A DNA stretch of 64,000 bases from Biscogniauxia marginata (lineage: Eukaryota > Ascomycota > Sordariomycetes > Xylariales > Xylariaceae). Below, in pieces: positions 47,310-58,613 of this stretch. Every line of letters starts with the position of its first letter. Within the stretch, counting starts at the first letter, position 1. Position numbers and translations under genes: made by a program. The stretch is from NCBI GenBank assembly GCA_022695795.1, contig MU404067.1:248001-312000 (forward strand), read 5' to 3'. The notes under the pieces are model-generated. The model saw only the letters and a list, made by a program, of their open reading frames with translations, did not search any database and was not told the origin of the DNA.

Positions 47310-49463
47310 GATCCTTTATATGTGAGGAGATAAGATGCTCGTCGTTTGGTCTGGGAATGTAGGGGAAGGAAGAGGGTAGCTGGGTACTAGAAGGCTTTAA
47401 TATGTCGTTAGATGCTAGGCGGCCTGACTTCTATAATTATCCTGTCTCGCTTATCAAGATCACATCCGACATTTCCTGGGTCCTAAGTTTCTTCGGACCG
47501 ATGGATATAGTTTCATAGCCTCATGTAGTGAGCATAGTGGTCGGATTTAGATTGCCACCGCCGAGGGTCATTCTCCTTTCGCCAATAATATCAAGCCCTG
47601 CATGCGGGAGCCTTTTCTCCCAGATGGGCATACTATTTTCAGAGTTCACTCCCCGAGGTTCTGGCACGTGCATGTTGCTTACCCTTGGTGCCATGCGGTA
47701 ACCCCGTAGTAGGGGCTGTGCTACAGGCAGGAGATGTGAGTCTTCCACGGGGCAAGAAATCTCTGGACTAGGACTGATGCGCATTATTGGTCACAGACAG
47801 AGGCCTTAGTGTACCACTTCTACTGTTATGGGAAGCTCATCATTCGCGAAACGACCGCTAGTATCTAGTACCTAAGCACTAGGGTATAGTTCCTATCATC
47901 CCGAGGGCTAGGATTTTTGGTTCAGATGGTGCCACGTTGTTAAACCCTAAGTTGAAACCGAGGCCGCGTATATTTCAGTTGGTTGAGCCCTCATGTGGAT
48001 AGGTCATAGGTAGAAAGACCTAACCCACTATGATTGTCCGTAGCCTATACGTAGTAATACCTTTCTACTCAGAGCTTTAGTCCTATTCCAAGATCCCCTC
48101 TAGAGTATTTAGATGAACACATGTGGTAAATTACACCTTATACTCCTGGTGATTAGACTAGCCTATCATGTCACCATGTAGGTATAAAGACAATCCCGTC
48201 CTCCTCGGCAGGTCTTGCCACTCCTAATTATTCCTGAACCCTAATTAGTCAGATCACCCATCGACGGCAATAGATACAACATGTTGAGAAATATAAATAT
48301 ATTTATGGGCACTCAATGCTTTCTTAGTCGTGATCAGTAAAGACCATAGTAGAGCTACATAGTACGTTTTGCAAAAGTTAGTCCTGTTACACGGGACACT
48401 ACTAGTTCCTAGCATTCTCTCCAACTTCTATTCATAAGCACATATGTAGGATACAGGAATAGAGCAAGTTCATAGATAGAAATATTATGATCCGATTATC
48501 AAACGGTCCCCCGATTCCCCTCCCTTTCTTAAGCCTAACGCATATCTTACCTACGTAGGTACACTATAATTCTGGTCACGAGTCTATATCTTATGATATA
48601 TCGTTAGCGGCACGGTCCAAACTCCATGGACTAGGTATAACGTATTATATGTAGATGGATATATACCTATATATATTGCACATGCCCCCCGATCAAAGTC
48701 ACATTCGAGCTTTGTATTACCCCGCGAATCGTCAACGACTAATATTGGTGATTTGTGAGATATTAAAGCAACCCCCATACTATCTCTCCACGGATTTTAC
48801 TACCGTAGTTGTCACCTCGGGCATCTGCGACGATTACCGACTTCACGCCAGTTTTGTAATAGGGATACACTAGCACAGAACACACCGACGAACATCTAAC
48901 CGTGACATCAGTTTTGTCATCGGAATTTCTCCACGTCGAGGCCGGGTAATGCCAAAACCATGAATATACCTAACAGGCGTCGATCCAAACTTATTTTCAT
49001 GCGAAATATCTCACAATCCACCGTTAGACAAACTCGCAACAACAAATTCATCAATTATCATTTTCATTTCACTCAGGGCCCATTTCCCATTTCTACTATG
49101 CCGCAGTAGATTGTATCTCAATTTCCTCAACGAATACTAAACACTAATGAAAGAAGTATATATATAGAACACTGGCCCGAGGGCATTCTCGATATTGCCA
49201 AGTTTCATGATAGAGAATCGAGATGAGTTACAGAGAAGTATTTCGCCACAATCGATAATAAAATTTTGTCATTGGTATAGAGCTCATACAAAGCCGTTCC
49301 GACACAAGGGAAGTAACAAAGGGAATTTCTAATATTTGACTACACTCGCATAGGTATATCCATCGCCATTCTAACAATGCGCCCCAATTTTCCTCAGGGG
49401 ATTTTCTTCTTTCTTTTTTTTTCCCCTTCCCACCACAGGTTTCTGCTTTAATAGGAGAAAGGC
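47310..49463. other. 2.1 kb gap where a PKS might be expected; no gene seen
   Basis: It includes the thioesterase promoter (47,310-47,600). A minus-strand frame at 47,521-47,784 has no motif. I found no ketosynthase- or acyltransferase-like coding pieces on either strand. A short palindromic-looking TCGGACCGA at about 47,495 does not fit the TCG-N5-CGR spacing. Confidence 0.5.
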
Positions 49464-50450
49464 TTAGTTGAAGTTGGCCGTGACGCCGGGCTTGATGGCC
49501 TCGAGCTTCTTTACCAGCTCGGACCACACGCGGTCCTGCAGTTCCTTGCCGCCGGGTCCCGTGGCTAGGGGCGACGGCGGGTGGATGGTGCAGTCGCCAA
49601 GATACTGGCCGTGGGTCTCGGGGCCGGCGCCGGCGGCGTGCACGAGCGTCCGGCTGCCGACCTCGGTGGAGCGCGCGACGAACAGCCGGAAGAGCCAGAA
49701 GGCGAAGGTGGGGTGCTCGCGCGACAGCTCCGTCTGGCACAGGCCCGGGTTGGCAATGTTGAAAGTGATGGGGAACGAAGAGTCAGAGATAGGGTGGCGC
49801 TCGGCGATGGCGCGCACGCCGAAGACCACCAGGAGCTTAGAAATGGGGTATTGATCATCCCAGTGAGCCTCTGCCGTGGCCTTGTCGTTGACTGTAGCCA
49901 ATAGCTCGCCGTCGGGAGCTGTCTTCTGCGGGAATTCGGTGTGGAGGTGCGCGCCAGAACCAGTGATAGTGAAGATAGGGCGGATATTGAACTTGGCGGC
50001 GGACTCCTTGAGCTTGGGAATGACGAGAGCAGCTAGAAGGAAAGTTGAGATAAAGTTGACGGTGATTTGGGTCTCGTTGTCCTCAGATATCTCGTATTTG
50101 AACTTAGCCAGGCCTGCGTTGGCCTGGAAGACATCCACGCGGTCTAGCTCGGTGTTGACGCGGGCAGCGAACTTCTGCACGCTCGCGTAGCTGGCCATAT
50201 CAAGTTGCCAGACCTGAATGATGTTCTTGTTGCACTTGGTGGTGGTTTCGATGTCATGCTTGGCATCATGACCCTTGTCCAAGCTGCGCACAGCGAGGAT
50301 TACTCTGCTAGCGCCGAGGCGAATATAGTGTCGCGCAGCTTCCTTGCCCAGGCCAGTGTTGCTACCAGTAACCACGATGGTCTTCCCCGTGAAGTTGGTT
50401 CTGGGGTAAGGCAGTCTCACGAAGAGTTGACTGTAAAGGAAGTTGGGCAT
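49464..50450 (-). CDS. Short-chain dehydrogenase, WW-oxidoreductase-like
   Basis: A 328-residue intronless SDR. The cofactor motif T-G-S-N-T-G-L-G lies near 28-35, the strand L-D-M-A-S-Y near 80, and N-A-G-L-A near 112. The catalytic Ser is in T-I-T-G-S-G, and Y-P-I-S-K supplies the Tyr and Lys. The long insert and C-terminal extension are as in retinol-dehydrogenase/WWOX-type members rather than the compact VerA type. It starts divergently to the NmrA-like gene at 51,359, so they share a 0.9 kb promoter. It has no clear counterpart among the mdp genes that I can name, so it may reduce or oxidise a side chain or ring in this pathway. Confidence 0.9.
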   Translation of the reverse strand: MPNFLYSQLFVRLPYPRTNFTGKTIVVTGSNTGLGKEAARHYIRLGASRVILAVRSLDKGHDAKHDIETTTKCNKNIIQVWQLDMASYASVQKFAARVNTELDRVDVFQANAGLAKFKYEISEDNETQITVNFISTFLLAALVIPKLKESAAKFNIRPIFTITGSGAHLHTEFPQKTAPDGELLATVNDKATAEAHWDDQYPISKLLVVFGVRAIAERHPISDSSFPITFNIANPGLCQTELSREHPTFAFWLFRLFVARSTEVGSRTLVHAAGAGPETHGQYLGDCTIHPPSPLATGPGGKELQDRVWSELVKKLEAIKPGVTANFN

Positions 50451-51358
50451 TGTGAAGATATATGATAGGTTCTGGGCTATATTTTTGTCTATTTGGGATG
50501 GCGTGACGATGTAATGGGTGCTTTACGCGGTGTTGATGAAGCTGGGATTGTCTGTTATTAAAAGATGTTGAGGCCCAGATTCGACTTCTTTATGAGATGT
50601 GTAAGTTATGGGTGGAGAGAGTGGTGAGGGCCAAGACATTCTTAAAGACGAATTCCGTTCCAGTTACCAACGACCTCAGCGGAGTTAATAGGAATAGCAG
50701 GCGCTAATATCCAGTATGGACCTTAGTGCCTGTCCGGCTTTTGGAAAAATGATAAAGTCCGAGGGTTATGCACCTATCAGCAAAAGAATTGATCAAGTGT
50801 GGGATGGGATTGAGACGAATGCGCTAATGCGGCACCAAAATGACGTTTGTAACGGCTGTGGCTACAGTGGCTGCAGCGCCTATACGTCCGCAACAGGCCT
50901 GTCAGCATTAGCGACAATACGGGGATCTCTGCCCCACCCCGGTCCTTCGCAGTCCGATATGCCGTGCGTGGGGGCGCTGGGCACGGCGGGATTGAAGATT
51001 ACTGAGGGGATGAAACCCGATTTCGAAGTTTGATCTCCACTCTACATATCGGGGCTTAGTCATTGCATATGAACATAGGTAACATTGTGAGTATCACCTA
51101 TTCCGGTTGTCTGCCTCGATCTCGGTGCGCGATCTTAGCGTTGCCGGTTTGCTACTTACACAGGTCCGAAAATGGTGATGATTAAAGCAAGCCTCTTTAC
51201 TATGTTTAACCCCACACTATTAACTCTTAGTTTCTCCCTTACGCATCATTGATTTTTATTGATCGTCGTCCCCCTTGAAATCCTATCCTCGTTTCACATT
51301 TTTATCTTTATTCCTGATAACTTTTTTGTCGTTATTGTTATAGTTCCTTGTCGTCACC
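50451..51358. promoter_or_regulatory. Divergent promoter, SDR / NmrA-like gene
   Basis: A 0.9 kb region between divergent starts. A TCG-N5-CGA match lies at 51,122. A 105-codon frame at 50,716-51,033 has no motif and spans the promoter; I do not call it. Confidence 0.55.
51122..51132 (+). promoter_or_regulatory. TCG-N5-CGA, candidate AflR-type site
   Basis: TCGGTGCGCGA lies 227 bp upstream of the ATG at 51,359. Confidence 0.45.
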
Positions 51359-52156
51359 ATGGCCACCTACGCTGTTCTCGGCAGTACTGGAAACTGCGGT
51401 TCTGCCCTGATCCAGAACCTCCTCGTGTCAGAGAAGAACAAGGTGAATGCCTACTGTCGCAATAAGAACAAGCTATACAACAAACTCCCAGAAGTCATGG
51501 ACAACAAGCATGTCCAAGTCTTTGAGGGAAGCATATACGATGTCGAGCTCATGGCCAACTGTGTGCGTGACACCAAAGCTGTCTTCCTGGTGGTAACCAC
51601 CAACGACAACATTCCTGGCTGCCGCGTGAGTCAGGACAGTGCTGCGGCCGTTGTTTCGGCCCTACAGAAGATCAAGGCCGAGTCGGGCCCGGGCGTCAAG
51701 CTGCCCAAGCTCGTCCTTTTGAGCTCAGCCACGATTGATGACCACCTCTCTCGCGACATGCCCAGCTGGTTCCGTCCAATTATGCTAGCTGCCGCATCAC
51801 ATGTCTACGAGGACCTACGCCTCACCGAGAAGTACTTGCGCTCTCACTCCGACTGGCTCTCCACCATCTACATCAAGCCCGCCGGCTTGTCCCCCGACAT
51901 CTCCCGTGGGCACAAATTGACCCTTGATGAGGAGGAGAGCTTCATTAGCTACCTAGACCTCTCGGCTGGTATGATTGAGGCTGCCCAAGATGAGGAAGGG
52001 CGGTACGACGGCAGAAACGTTGGCGTTGTAAACGCAAAGCGCGGAGTCGGTGCCAAGTTCCCCCAGGGAACACCGATGTGCATCTTGATGGGATTAGCTA
52101 GACACTTCTTCCCTTGGGCACACCCTTACTTGCCTTCAGGTACTGGACCTGCATAA
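51359..52156 (+). CDS. NmrA-like NAD(P)-binding oxidoreductase (MdpK/OrdB/AvfA-type)
   Basis: A 265-residue intronless protein with an atypical SDR fold. The cofactor motif G-S-T-G-N-C-G is at 8-14, followed by a nucleotide-discriminating [12 protein letters not shown] closes the Rossmann half, and K-P-A-G-L-S-P-D lies in the later substrate half. Length and sequence style match AflX/OrdB, AvfA/AflI and MdpK, cluster oxidoreductases of aflatoxin, sterigmatocystin and monodictyphenone pathways. The precise reaction is unsettled in those systems. The gene lies immediately upstream of the Baeyer-Villiger gene on the same strand, as the functional pair AflX/AflY suggests, since both act around oxidative ring cleavage. 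Predicted cytosolic. Confidence 0.88.
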   Translation: MATYAVLGSTGNCGSALIQNLLVSEKNKVNAYCRNKNKLYNKLPEVMDNKHVQVFEGSIYDVELMANCVRDTKAVFLVVTTNDNIPGCRVSQDSAAAVVSALQKIKAESGPGVKLPKLVLLSSATIDDHLSRDMPSWFRPIMLAAASHVYEDLRLTEKYLRSHSDWLSTIYIKPAGLSPDISRGHKLTLDEEESFISYLDLSAGMIEAAQDEEGRYDGRNVGVVNAKRGVGAKFPQGTPMCILMGLARHFFPWAHPYLPSGTGPA

Positions 52157-53150
52157 GAAGGGTGTACTTATATCGTGTTTTCTTTGTTTAAAATTTCGTG
52201 TGTTCATGGGGTTGGCTGTATCACATCTTGGCGTCATAGTTTTAGGTATGAGATATACTTGGAGTGATAAAGGGATAGACGATTGAGTGTTTTACAGATA
52301 CCTAGTTACCTATAGCGTACTTGATGCTGGGCAAAACCAATTAATTTTTTTAAATAAATAGCTGTTCATCATTACGATACATTATGTTTAAAACTTCAAT
52401 TGCAATTAGCCAGTTAATACAAAGTTGAAGCATCGCTTGTTAGTGAAACGACGTTAATACAAAATCACCTACGTAGCTATATTAACTTAGGTAATTGTGA
52501 ATTTTTGATCCTAAATATTATATCACATGCAAGAAGAATAAAGATCGGTGATAATTTCGGATTCTTCAGGAACATCTGCTTATATCTCCGTTAGATACAG
52601 CGTAACGCCGCATCCGAAGTGTTCCTAATTAAATAAACTCTGTGGAGGCCAAGACTCACATAACAAGCTCCCCCGTCTTACATTTGCAACTCTTTACAAA
52701 CCTCTAGTGTGATCTACAGTTTGATAAAACATTCCATAATATCCCAAAATCTATTTTAAGACTAAGCTGGAATGCATATAAGACTTGTAGTATTAAAGCT
52801 GATATGAGGATCGATATTGCGGCTGTCTCCGATCAAGCCATTTTCGGAATCTGACAAGATGGTGATTGGTTGGGGGTTGGATCCGTGGGGCTTACAGAAT
52901 CCAGAGGTCCGCCCGCCACCTCGGTCCCCGATCCGCGAGACCCCGAAAACCCCTGAGAGAGTACTCCCGTGGGTCAACAATGGGGAGGGGGGAGGGGCTA
53001 TAATACAATACCCAGAGGGACAGCATATAAACGTAAGACTCCAGGCCCAGGGATGAACTATAGCCATAGTGATCTCCAGCGATCATTTCCTTACCCACTA
53101 AGATTCCCAAGTCCAAATTTATATCCCCATCCACACTCTAATTAGTAGTC
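52157..53150. other. Questin-oxidase promoter region
   Basis: About 1 kb with no supported gene; the frames at 52,762-53,134 overlap on both strands. It holds the palindrome at 52,921. Confidence 0.55.
52921..52931. promoter_or_regulatory. TCGG-N3-CCGA palindrome upstream of questin-oxidase gene
   Basis: TCGGTCCCCGA lies 220 bp upstream of the ATG at 53,151, a perfect AflR-type palindrome. Confidence 0.6.
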
Positions 53151-54509
53151 ATGGCCACCACGACCGTCACTACGACCACAGCTCCCATCCAACTCAACCC
53201 CTTGCACATGGGCATTATCAAGGGTGCAGAGGCCCCTGCAGGGTCGTTGGAAGAATGCAATAAGCTGCTGCAAAAGAACCATGAGATATTTCACATGTTC
53301 TTCCGCGACACCGCGGGTCACAATCACATCGTGCACAGCCTCTTGACCCTACTAGCTCTAGGTGCTACACCACAAGAGCTCAGAGACCGCTATGACGATG
53401 GCGTGCCGATCCAACGTCCGATCCCTGAGGTCGACTTCGCCGTGCTGGAGAAGCTGAGCGACGACGACGTCCTCTACAAGACCATCGGCGAGATCACCCA
53501 GTACCACACCTTTCTCGAGTTTTTCAAGCGGGAGATCACCGCCAAGGGCTTTAAGCCCGTCGTGCAGAAGTACGTACTCGCGCGGACAAAGCTGGCAGAC
53601 AAGATGCTCGCGCGCATGTACGAGGGTGCCTACCACCCTATCATCCACTTGGGTCTGGGCATCGAGTTCGACCAGCCGACGATCGTGGCCGAGGCTCTCG
53701 CGCAGGCCGCCGCCCACGACAACAGCAACATCCTACATTTGTTCGAGAGCGCCGAGGCGGAAGCCGCCATCCTATACCCGAACCCCAAGCCGAAGCCGAT
53801 GATTGAGCTGATCCACGAGGTACGCGCCACGGACGCGATCCGCACGGCGCCGCGATGGACCGACTTCGGCAACAAGATGCGCGACGGCATCGTCGGGCAC
53901 GCGCTCGAGGAAATGTCGACGATCGCGGCGCAGTTCCGGATCCGGCCGGACGAGGCGTCACTCGCGCGGCGGACCGCCGAGATGATTGCGACGTGCGCGT
54001 ACTTCGCGGGGGCGGCGCAGCGCGAGGGCCGCAAGCGCAAGATCGACTTCTTCTACATGCACAACGTGACGAGCAGCCTGTTCTTCACCGTGTTCGCGCG
54101 CCAGGACTGGATCCGGCTCGAGGACCGCGTGCGCCTCGTCGAGTGGAAGGCACGCCTCGACCTGGCCTGGTACGCCGTCTCGGGCTGCGCCCCGCTCGAC
54201 GGCGCCGCCATCTCGGGCTACGAGAACCCCGAGAGCGACGGCTTGGGCTGGGAGGACCTGTTCAGCGCCGTCAACAAGGAGCACGACGACGGGCACGCGG
54301 CCAAGTTCATCCGCGCGCTCAAGAACGGCGAGCAGGTCTGCGCCGAATACGAGCAGGGCGAGTGGGAGGCGTATTTCCCCATGAAGGGCGACATGTGGCT
54401 GAGGCTGGCACGGATGTGCCAGGACACCACCAAGAACCTGCCCACCGACCTTAAATGGGTGCCGTTCACGGGATTCGAGCAACCGTGGAAGCGGCCGGAC
54501 CTCCAGTAA
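53151..54509 (+). CDS. Questin-oxidase-like Baeyer-Villiger enzyme (MdpL/AflY/GedK family)
   Basis: A 452-residue intronless protein of the questin oxidase (DUF4243) family, cofactor-light Baeyer-Villiger enzymes that open the anthraquinone B ring to give a benzophenone or, in aflatoxin-type pathways, a xanthone. A Thr-rich N-terminus is followed by H-M-G-I-I-K-G, then F-F-R-D-T-A-G-H-N-H-I-V-H, the H-x-G-x-G segment H-L-G-L-G-I-E-F, and a long C-terminal helical part with F-F-Y-M-H-N-V-T-S-S. Length matches the family. The frame is open throughout. Coding is GC-rich relative to its surroundings. Gene context fits the ring-cleavage step from questin or emodin toward monodictyphenone. Convergent with the acyl-CoA synthetase gene downstream. 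Confidence 0.92.
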   Translation: MATTTVTTTTAPIQLNPLHMGIIKGAEAPAGSLEECNKLLQKNHEIFHMFFRDTAGHNHIVHSLLTLLALGATPQELRDRYDDGVPIQRPIPEVDFAVLEKLSDDDVLYKTIGEITQYHTFLEFFKREITAKGFKPVVQKYVLARTKLADKMLARMYEGAYHPIIHLGLGIEFDQPTIVAEALAQAAAHDNSNILHLFESAEAEAAILYPNPKPKPMIELIHEVRATDAIRTAPRWTDFGNKMRDGIVGHALEEMSTIAAQFRIRPDEASLARRTAEMIATCAYFAGAAQREGRKRKIDFFYMHNVTSSLFFTVFARQDWIRLEDRVRLVEWKARLDLAWYAVSGCAPLDGAAISGYENPESDGLGWEDLFSAVNKEHDDGHAAKFIRALKNGEQVCAEYEQGEWEAYFPMKGDMWLRLARMCQDTTKNLPTDLKWVPFTGFEQPWKRPDLQ

Positions 54510-55642
54510 GGGAGTATGATGATGCTGAGTGTTGACGATAACGGTGTTACTGATAAACCTTGTCTTTCACAAAATAACTGTAGAACAATTCACTGAGATC
54601 AGAAATGACAATAAAATAAATTAGCATATCTTAATTATCTATTGAAGGAATATCGGTGTAGAACATAAATGAGCTAATAGTGACGTTAAAAAGAACAGCA
54701 AAAAGATTTTCTTTATAGCTTTTACGGAGGCCCGCCACTGACCCGGGGACTGGATGTCCCCCCTCCGAGTATCCTATATATTGTGTTATATTTCTATATA
54801 CGGAATTTATTTTTGGTTTCGTGTTCGTTATCTTTTGTTTCATTTTATTTTTAGTTTGTTCTTTAGAAGACTTGAATATGCGACCTTTAGGGAAGGGGAA
54901 ATGGGGAGGGGGGAGGCAGAGGTCTTAGAGGATGATGTTATACCTGTAGCTTCGAGAGACAGTCGGGTTTGATGTTGGTACGGTGATACTGGAGCGATAA
55001 AACCATGTTTTTATAAAAGACATGATATTAGGTGGTTAAGTAATAAATGCTAAACTCATGACTAATATAAAACTAGCCGCGGGTGCATAATGTTTCAAGC
55101 CAAAATCTGTGATATAATAGGCGAAGATGAATGGTGTACTGGAAATGGAAGCTGCGGAATGGCTGCTAGTAGACAACAGCAGTCAGAGAGCTGCGGGTGA
55201 TTTGTAATCAAGTCGGAGAGCCATTATCTCTTGCCGCCCATAACTAAAATACAAGGTATGTATGGTCATTATGAACCCCGGAATGCCACAACAGATACCA
55301 AAAACATTAGTACTAACTCACCTATCGTACCTCCATGATAGATGGCATACACACACATTATCAAACTAAGTCATTCCACGACCTTTTCTACCAGTCTGTA
55401 TGAACTAAGAGAGAAAAGCAATATATATACGGAAGGAAACATTCCGCATTAAAGAAGAAAATAATCAAATATCAGACTTTTGATTGCATTGGACTTAAAT
55501 TACAGAGACTTATCCCAGAGTCCGGAATAAACTAGATTGCCCTATCCCCACATAACATACCCCTTTCCCCTGAAAGTACAAATGAAACTGTCATACAAAG
55601 TACATTTTTTTTACAAAATACAGAATGAATTAGAATCTAGAA
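54510..55642. other. Convergent 3' region, no gene
   Basis: 1.1 kb between the ends of the questin-oxidase (+) and acyl-CoA synthetase (-) genes. Small frames at 54,631-54,972 overlap on opposite strands without motifs. Confidence 0.55.
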
Positions 55643-57735
55643 TCATGTCCTAGTGAGGTTCCTCTTTAGGTGTTTTGCTACCGCGCCTTGTACCTCGGTC
55701 TTGATGATCTTGTGTGTGGGGTTGAGCGGGAACTCGACGAGCTCAAGCTGCTTCAAGGAGGCCAGCCCGCCCAGAGCATAGTCATTGCCGAACACGGCAC
55801 GGACATGGTCCTTGATCTGCAGCTCTGTCTTGCCGTTGTATGTACTGAGGACTGCAAATGGCTCAGTACCGAGAACATGGTGCGGGGCAGGCACTACGAT
55901 CGTCTACGAGGATGTGTCAGTAAATCTAGTCAAAGGAGAAAGACTGGCAGCGGTTGTTAGGAGACTATAATTATGCTTACCTGCGCACCAGTGAAAGCCT
56001 CGATCGAGCTTTCAATAGCCGCAGGCATGATGGCCACGCCCGCGCGCTTGATCATGTCCTTCCGTCGCCCGAGGATGAACACCACGCCATCCCTATCCAC
56101 CATGGCAATATCCCCCGTGTTGAACCACCGGCCCTTCGCATCGTCATAGAAAGAGTCCTCGGACCGACCACCGAGGTAGTGCCGGATGATACTCGGGCAC
56201 GAGATGTGCAGCTCACCGAGCTCGCCCCGCCCGACGACGCGGCCCTTCTCCGTATCCCAAACTCTGACGACGCAGCCCGACGCCACCGCCCCGATGGGCG
56301 CGATCTCGCCGAAGAACGGGATGTCGCGGACGTGGGTGCGGTCGAACGGCCAGACAAACGCGCCAGGGCCCTCCGTCATGCCGTGATTGACACAGACGTG
56401 CGCGCGGGGAAATAGCGCCGCCGCCTTGGTCAGCAAGTCCTTAGTCACAGCGTCGCCGCCTACCTGGACCCTACGGACGGAGGCGACGCTGGCGAGCGGT
56501 CGCGCCGCGAGCTCCGCCGCCATCTCGTGCACCATGGGCGGCGTGAGCACGATGAAGGTGGCGCCCAGGAGCCGGATGGCTTCGACGGCCTGGCGCACGC
56601 TGAAGCTCTGGCCCGTCATGACGCACGTGCCGCCCGCCTTCCACGTCTGCAGCGTCTGCGCCGGCGCGATGCCCCGCGAGTTGTGCGGCTGCTGCACGGC
56701 GGCCCGGCCCGCCTCCGCGCCCATAAGCCACGCCTGCGAATGAAGCACGTGCGACATCCCGCCCGCCGTCTGCGGGCACCCCTTCGGCAGCCCCGACGTG
56801 CCCGACGTGAACATGATGGAGTGGATGCGGCGGGGGTCATCACTGCGCGCCGCCTCCAAGAGCGCGTCCTCGTCGGCCGGGCACTTGGCCCCGATGGTAG
56901 CGACTTCGACGAGCGACTTCCAGCCGGGGATGCGCAGAGAGCTGTTGCTTAAACACACGTTGATGGGCCGCGGGAGCTGGAGCTCCGAGATGGCGACGTC
57001 TAGGGCCTTACCGCTTTGCGCGTCTGGTGCAACGACGATCTGCGGCTTCACGAGGCAGAGCATCTGCTTGAGGGTCGAGAAGCCCGATATGTCGAGGAGG
57101 GCCGGGTCCAGGCTAACATAGGTAATGCGCAGTAGGACGCAGGTCCACAGGAGCACAGCATACTCGCCGCTGTTGGGGATAAGCATTACCATGGTGGTGT
57201 TGGGCTTCGCGCCGTTAGCGAGCAGGCCGGACGCAAGCTTGAAAGCGGCGTTGTGGAGTTGAGAGTATGTCAAGGACAGGTAATTCTGCTGAGTAGACCC
57301 GTCGATTGGATTGGCGTCGTCGCTTATAGGCTTCCAGAGCGCCAGCGTCCCGTTCTCATTTCCACTCCGGGCCCGACCGCTGCCATTGTCTTCTGCTCTG
57401 GGGATTCTAGTTGGCGAGGGGCTAATATCCCGCCTATCCCATAGCATATTCTGGGTTTCAGCTCTCTTGGGTCCAGAGACCAAGTCCTCGAGGTGATCAG
57501 CGGGTTGGAAAGTGCAGATCACAGCCGGACCATCTGGGTTGTTGCTGAGACCCTGCTCGATATGCTCAAACACAGACAAGCGTTCCCAGACGCCTCCATT
57601 AACCTCAGAAAGTTTTTCAGAGCGGTTCCCATCTTCCTGGTCCTTTACATTCTGTTTGGGGGTTAATAACCATAAAATCAATGCCCTGATGGGCTGAAAC
57701 CATACACACGCGACTGCTAGGAAAAGAAACGACAT
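55643..57735 (-). CDS. AMP-binding acyl-CoA synthetase-like enzyme (MdpI-like), two exons
   Basis: A 671-residue adenylate-forming ligase. Exons: 55,981-57,735 and 55,643-55,903; the intron is 77 bp. Two acceptors are close; I use the one at CTCGTAG, which gives A-Q-T-I-V-V-P-A-P-H. A hydrophobic N-terminal anchor covers residues 1-26. A hydrophilic, poorly conserved insert spans roughly 85-150. The P-loop T-S-G-T-S-G-L-P-K-G is at 310-319, N-T-G-D (A8-type) and G-R-R-K-D-M-I-K-R lie near 550-570, and the terminal lysine-containing P-L-N-P-T-H-K-I-I-K closes the C-domain. MdpI in monodictyphenone clusters is of this type, but its substrate is unsettled. It starts divergently to the anthrone oxygenase gene. 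Confidence 0.9.
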
Positions 57736-58613
57736 GATGAGTATACAACAGGGAATGAAACGAAGAAAACACGTGAAAACAACTCCGTGGACTGTAGCGG
57801 TTGTAATTTTACCTTCTATAGTACATACAAAGGAAATAAATGTATTACCCGAGGTGGCTGCCCTCTTAGCATATACTCAATTGCCTCTAACTGGTGGTGC
57901 CTGACATGGCTGAAGCTGAAGGAGGTTAACCGAATACCGGACACCGGCCCGTGGAAGATATAACTCAGCCTCTCCTTTGGGAGAATTTACGCTCCCCTAT
58001 CGTCCAATCCAACTTAATAATGCACCAATCTTTTACACGGCATTGGTGGAGTAGCTAGAGGCTCCGTGGGCTCCGGCGAAACGCCGGATACCGCATTTAG
58101 AAATTACCGTATTCGGGAGGTGGGTATTGAAGCACAGACCTACTGTCGGGCATCGGAGGTGTGCTAAAAATAGGGGGCTCGGACCTTGAAAGCGTAGCAT
58201 TCTCCGATCACCACAGGGATAGGACGGGCGGGAATCTGCAAGTTCGGAATTCAGGCCAATCCCGACCAATATGAACATGTCACACGTGTTGGAGAGCTCG
58301 ATAAGGCTAGTAGAGCTTATGTCCCCTCCCAATCCTTCGCGGTAAGGTTATCCAAGACTTTGGGAGATAGCAAATTCGCTCGCCGGAAAGACGCAGAGAC
58401 GAGGGGTTGCAACTCCGGTGATTTGCGTATTATCGTTTCGCAACCGCCGACTCTTGCCCACCCATATTCCCGGCTCCCTTACAGCGTGCTCACAAAACAA
58501 GGCGGGCTCTCATATCTAGATGACCAAGAAAGCTACCTTACTATCCTACAAGATCGAAGAAATAGAAAGTTACCTTTATCAAGCCACACACGTTAAACCA
58601 TTAAGCAACAACC
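57736..58613. promoter_or_regulatory. Divergent promoter, acyl-CoA synthetase / anthrone oxygenase
   Basis: 0.9 kb between divergent starts with no supported gene. One TCG-N5-CGG match (58,376) sits nearer the oxygenase. Confidence 0.5.
58376..58386 (+). promoter_or_regulatory. TCG-N5-CGG, candidate AflR-type site of anthrone oxygenase
   Basis: TCGCTCGCCGG lies 228 bp upstream of the ATG at 58,614. Confidence 0.4.

Noticed and set aside
47494..47503. TCGGACCGA as an AflR-type site of the thioesterase gene
   Set aside because: Half-site spacing is N1 rather than N3, so it does not fit the TCG-N5-CGR consensus.
47310..49463. Hidden PKS fragment
   Set aside because: No ketosynthase, acyltransferase or ACP motif seen on either strand; frames are all short.
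50716..51033. 105-codon plus-strand frame in the divergent promoter
   Set aside because: No family motif and it spans the promoter of the NmrA-like gene, with the candidate TCG-N5-CGA site just downstream.
53358..54482. Several long frames antisense or offset to the questin-oxidase gene
   Set aside because: GC-rich coding shadow; their products are low-complexity Arg/Ala-rich.
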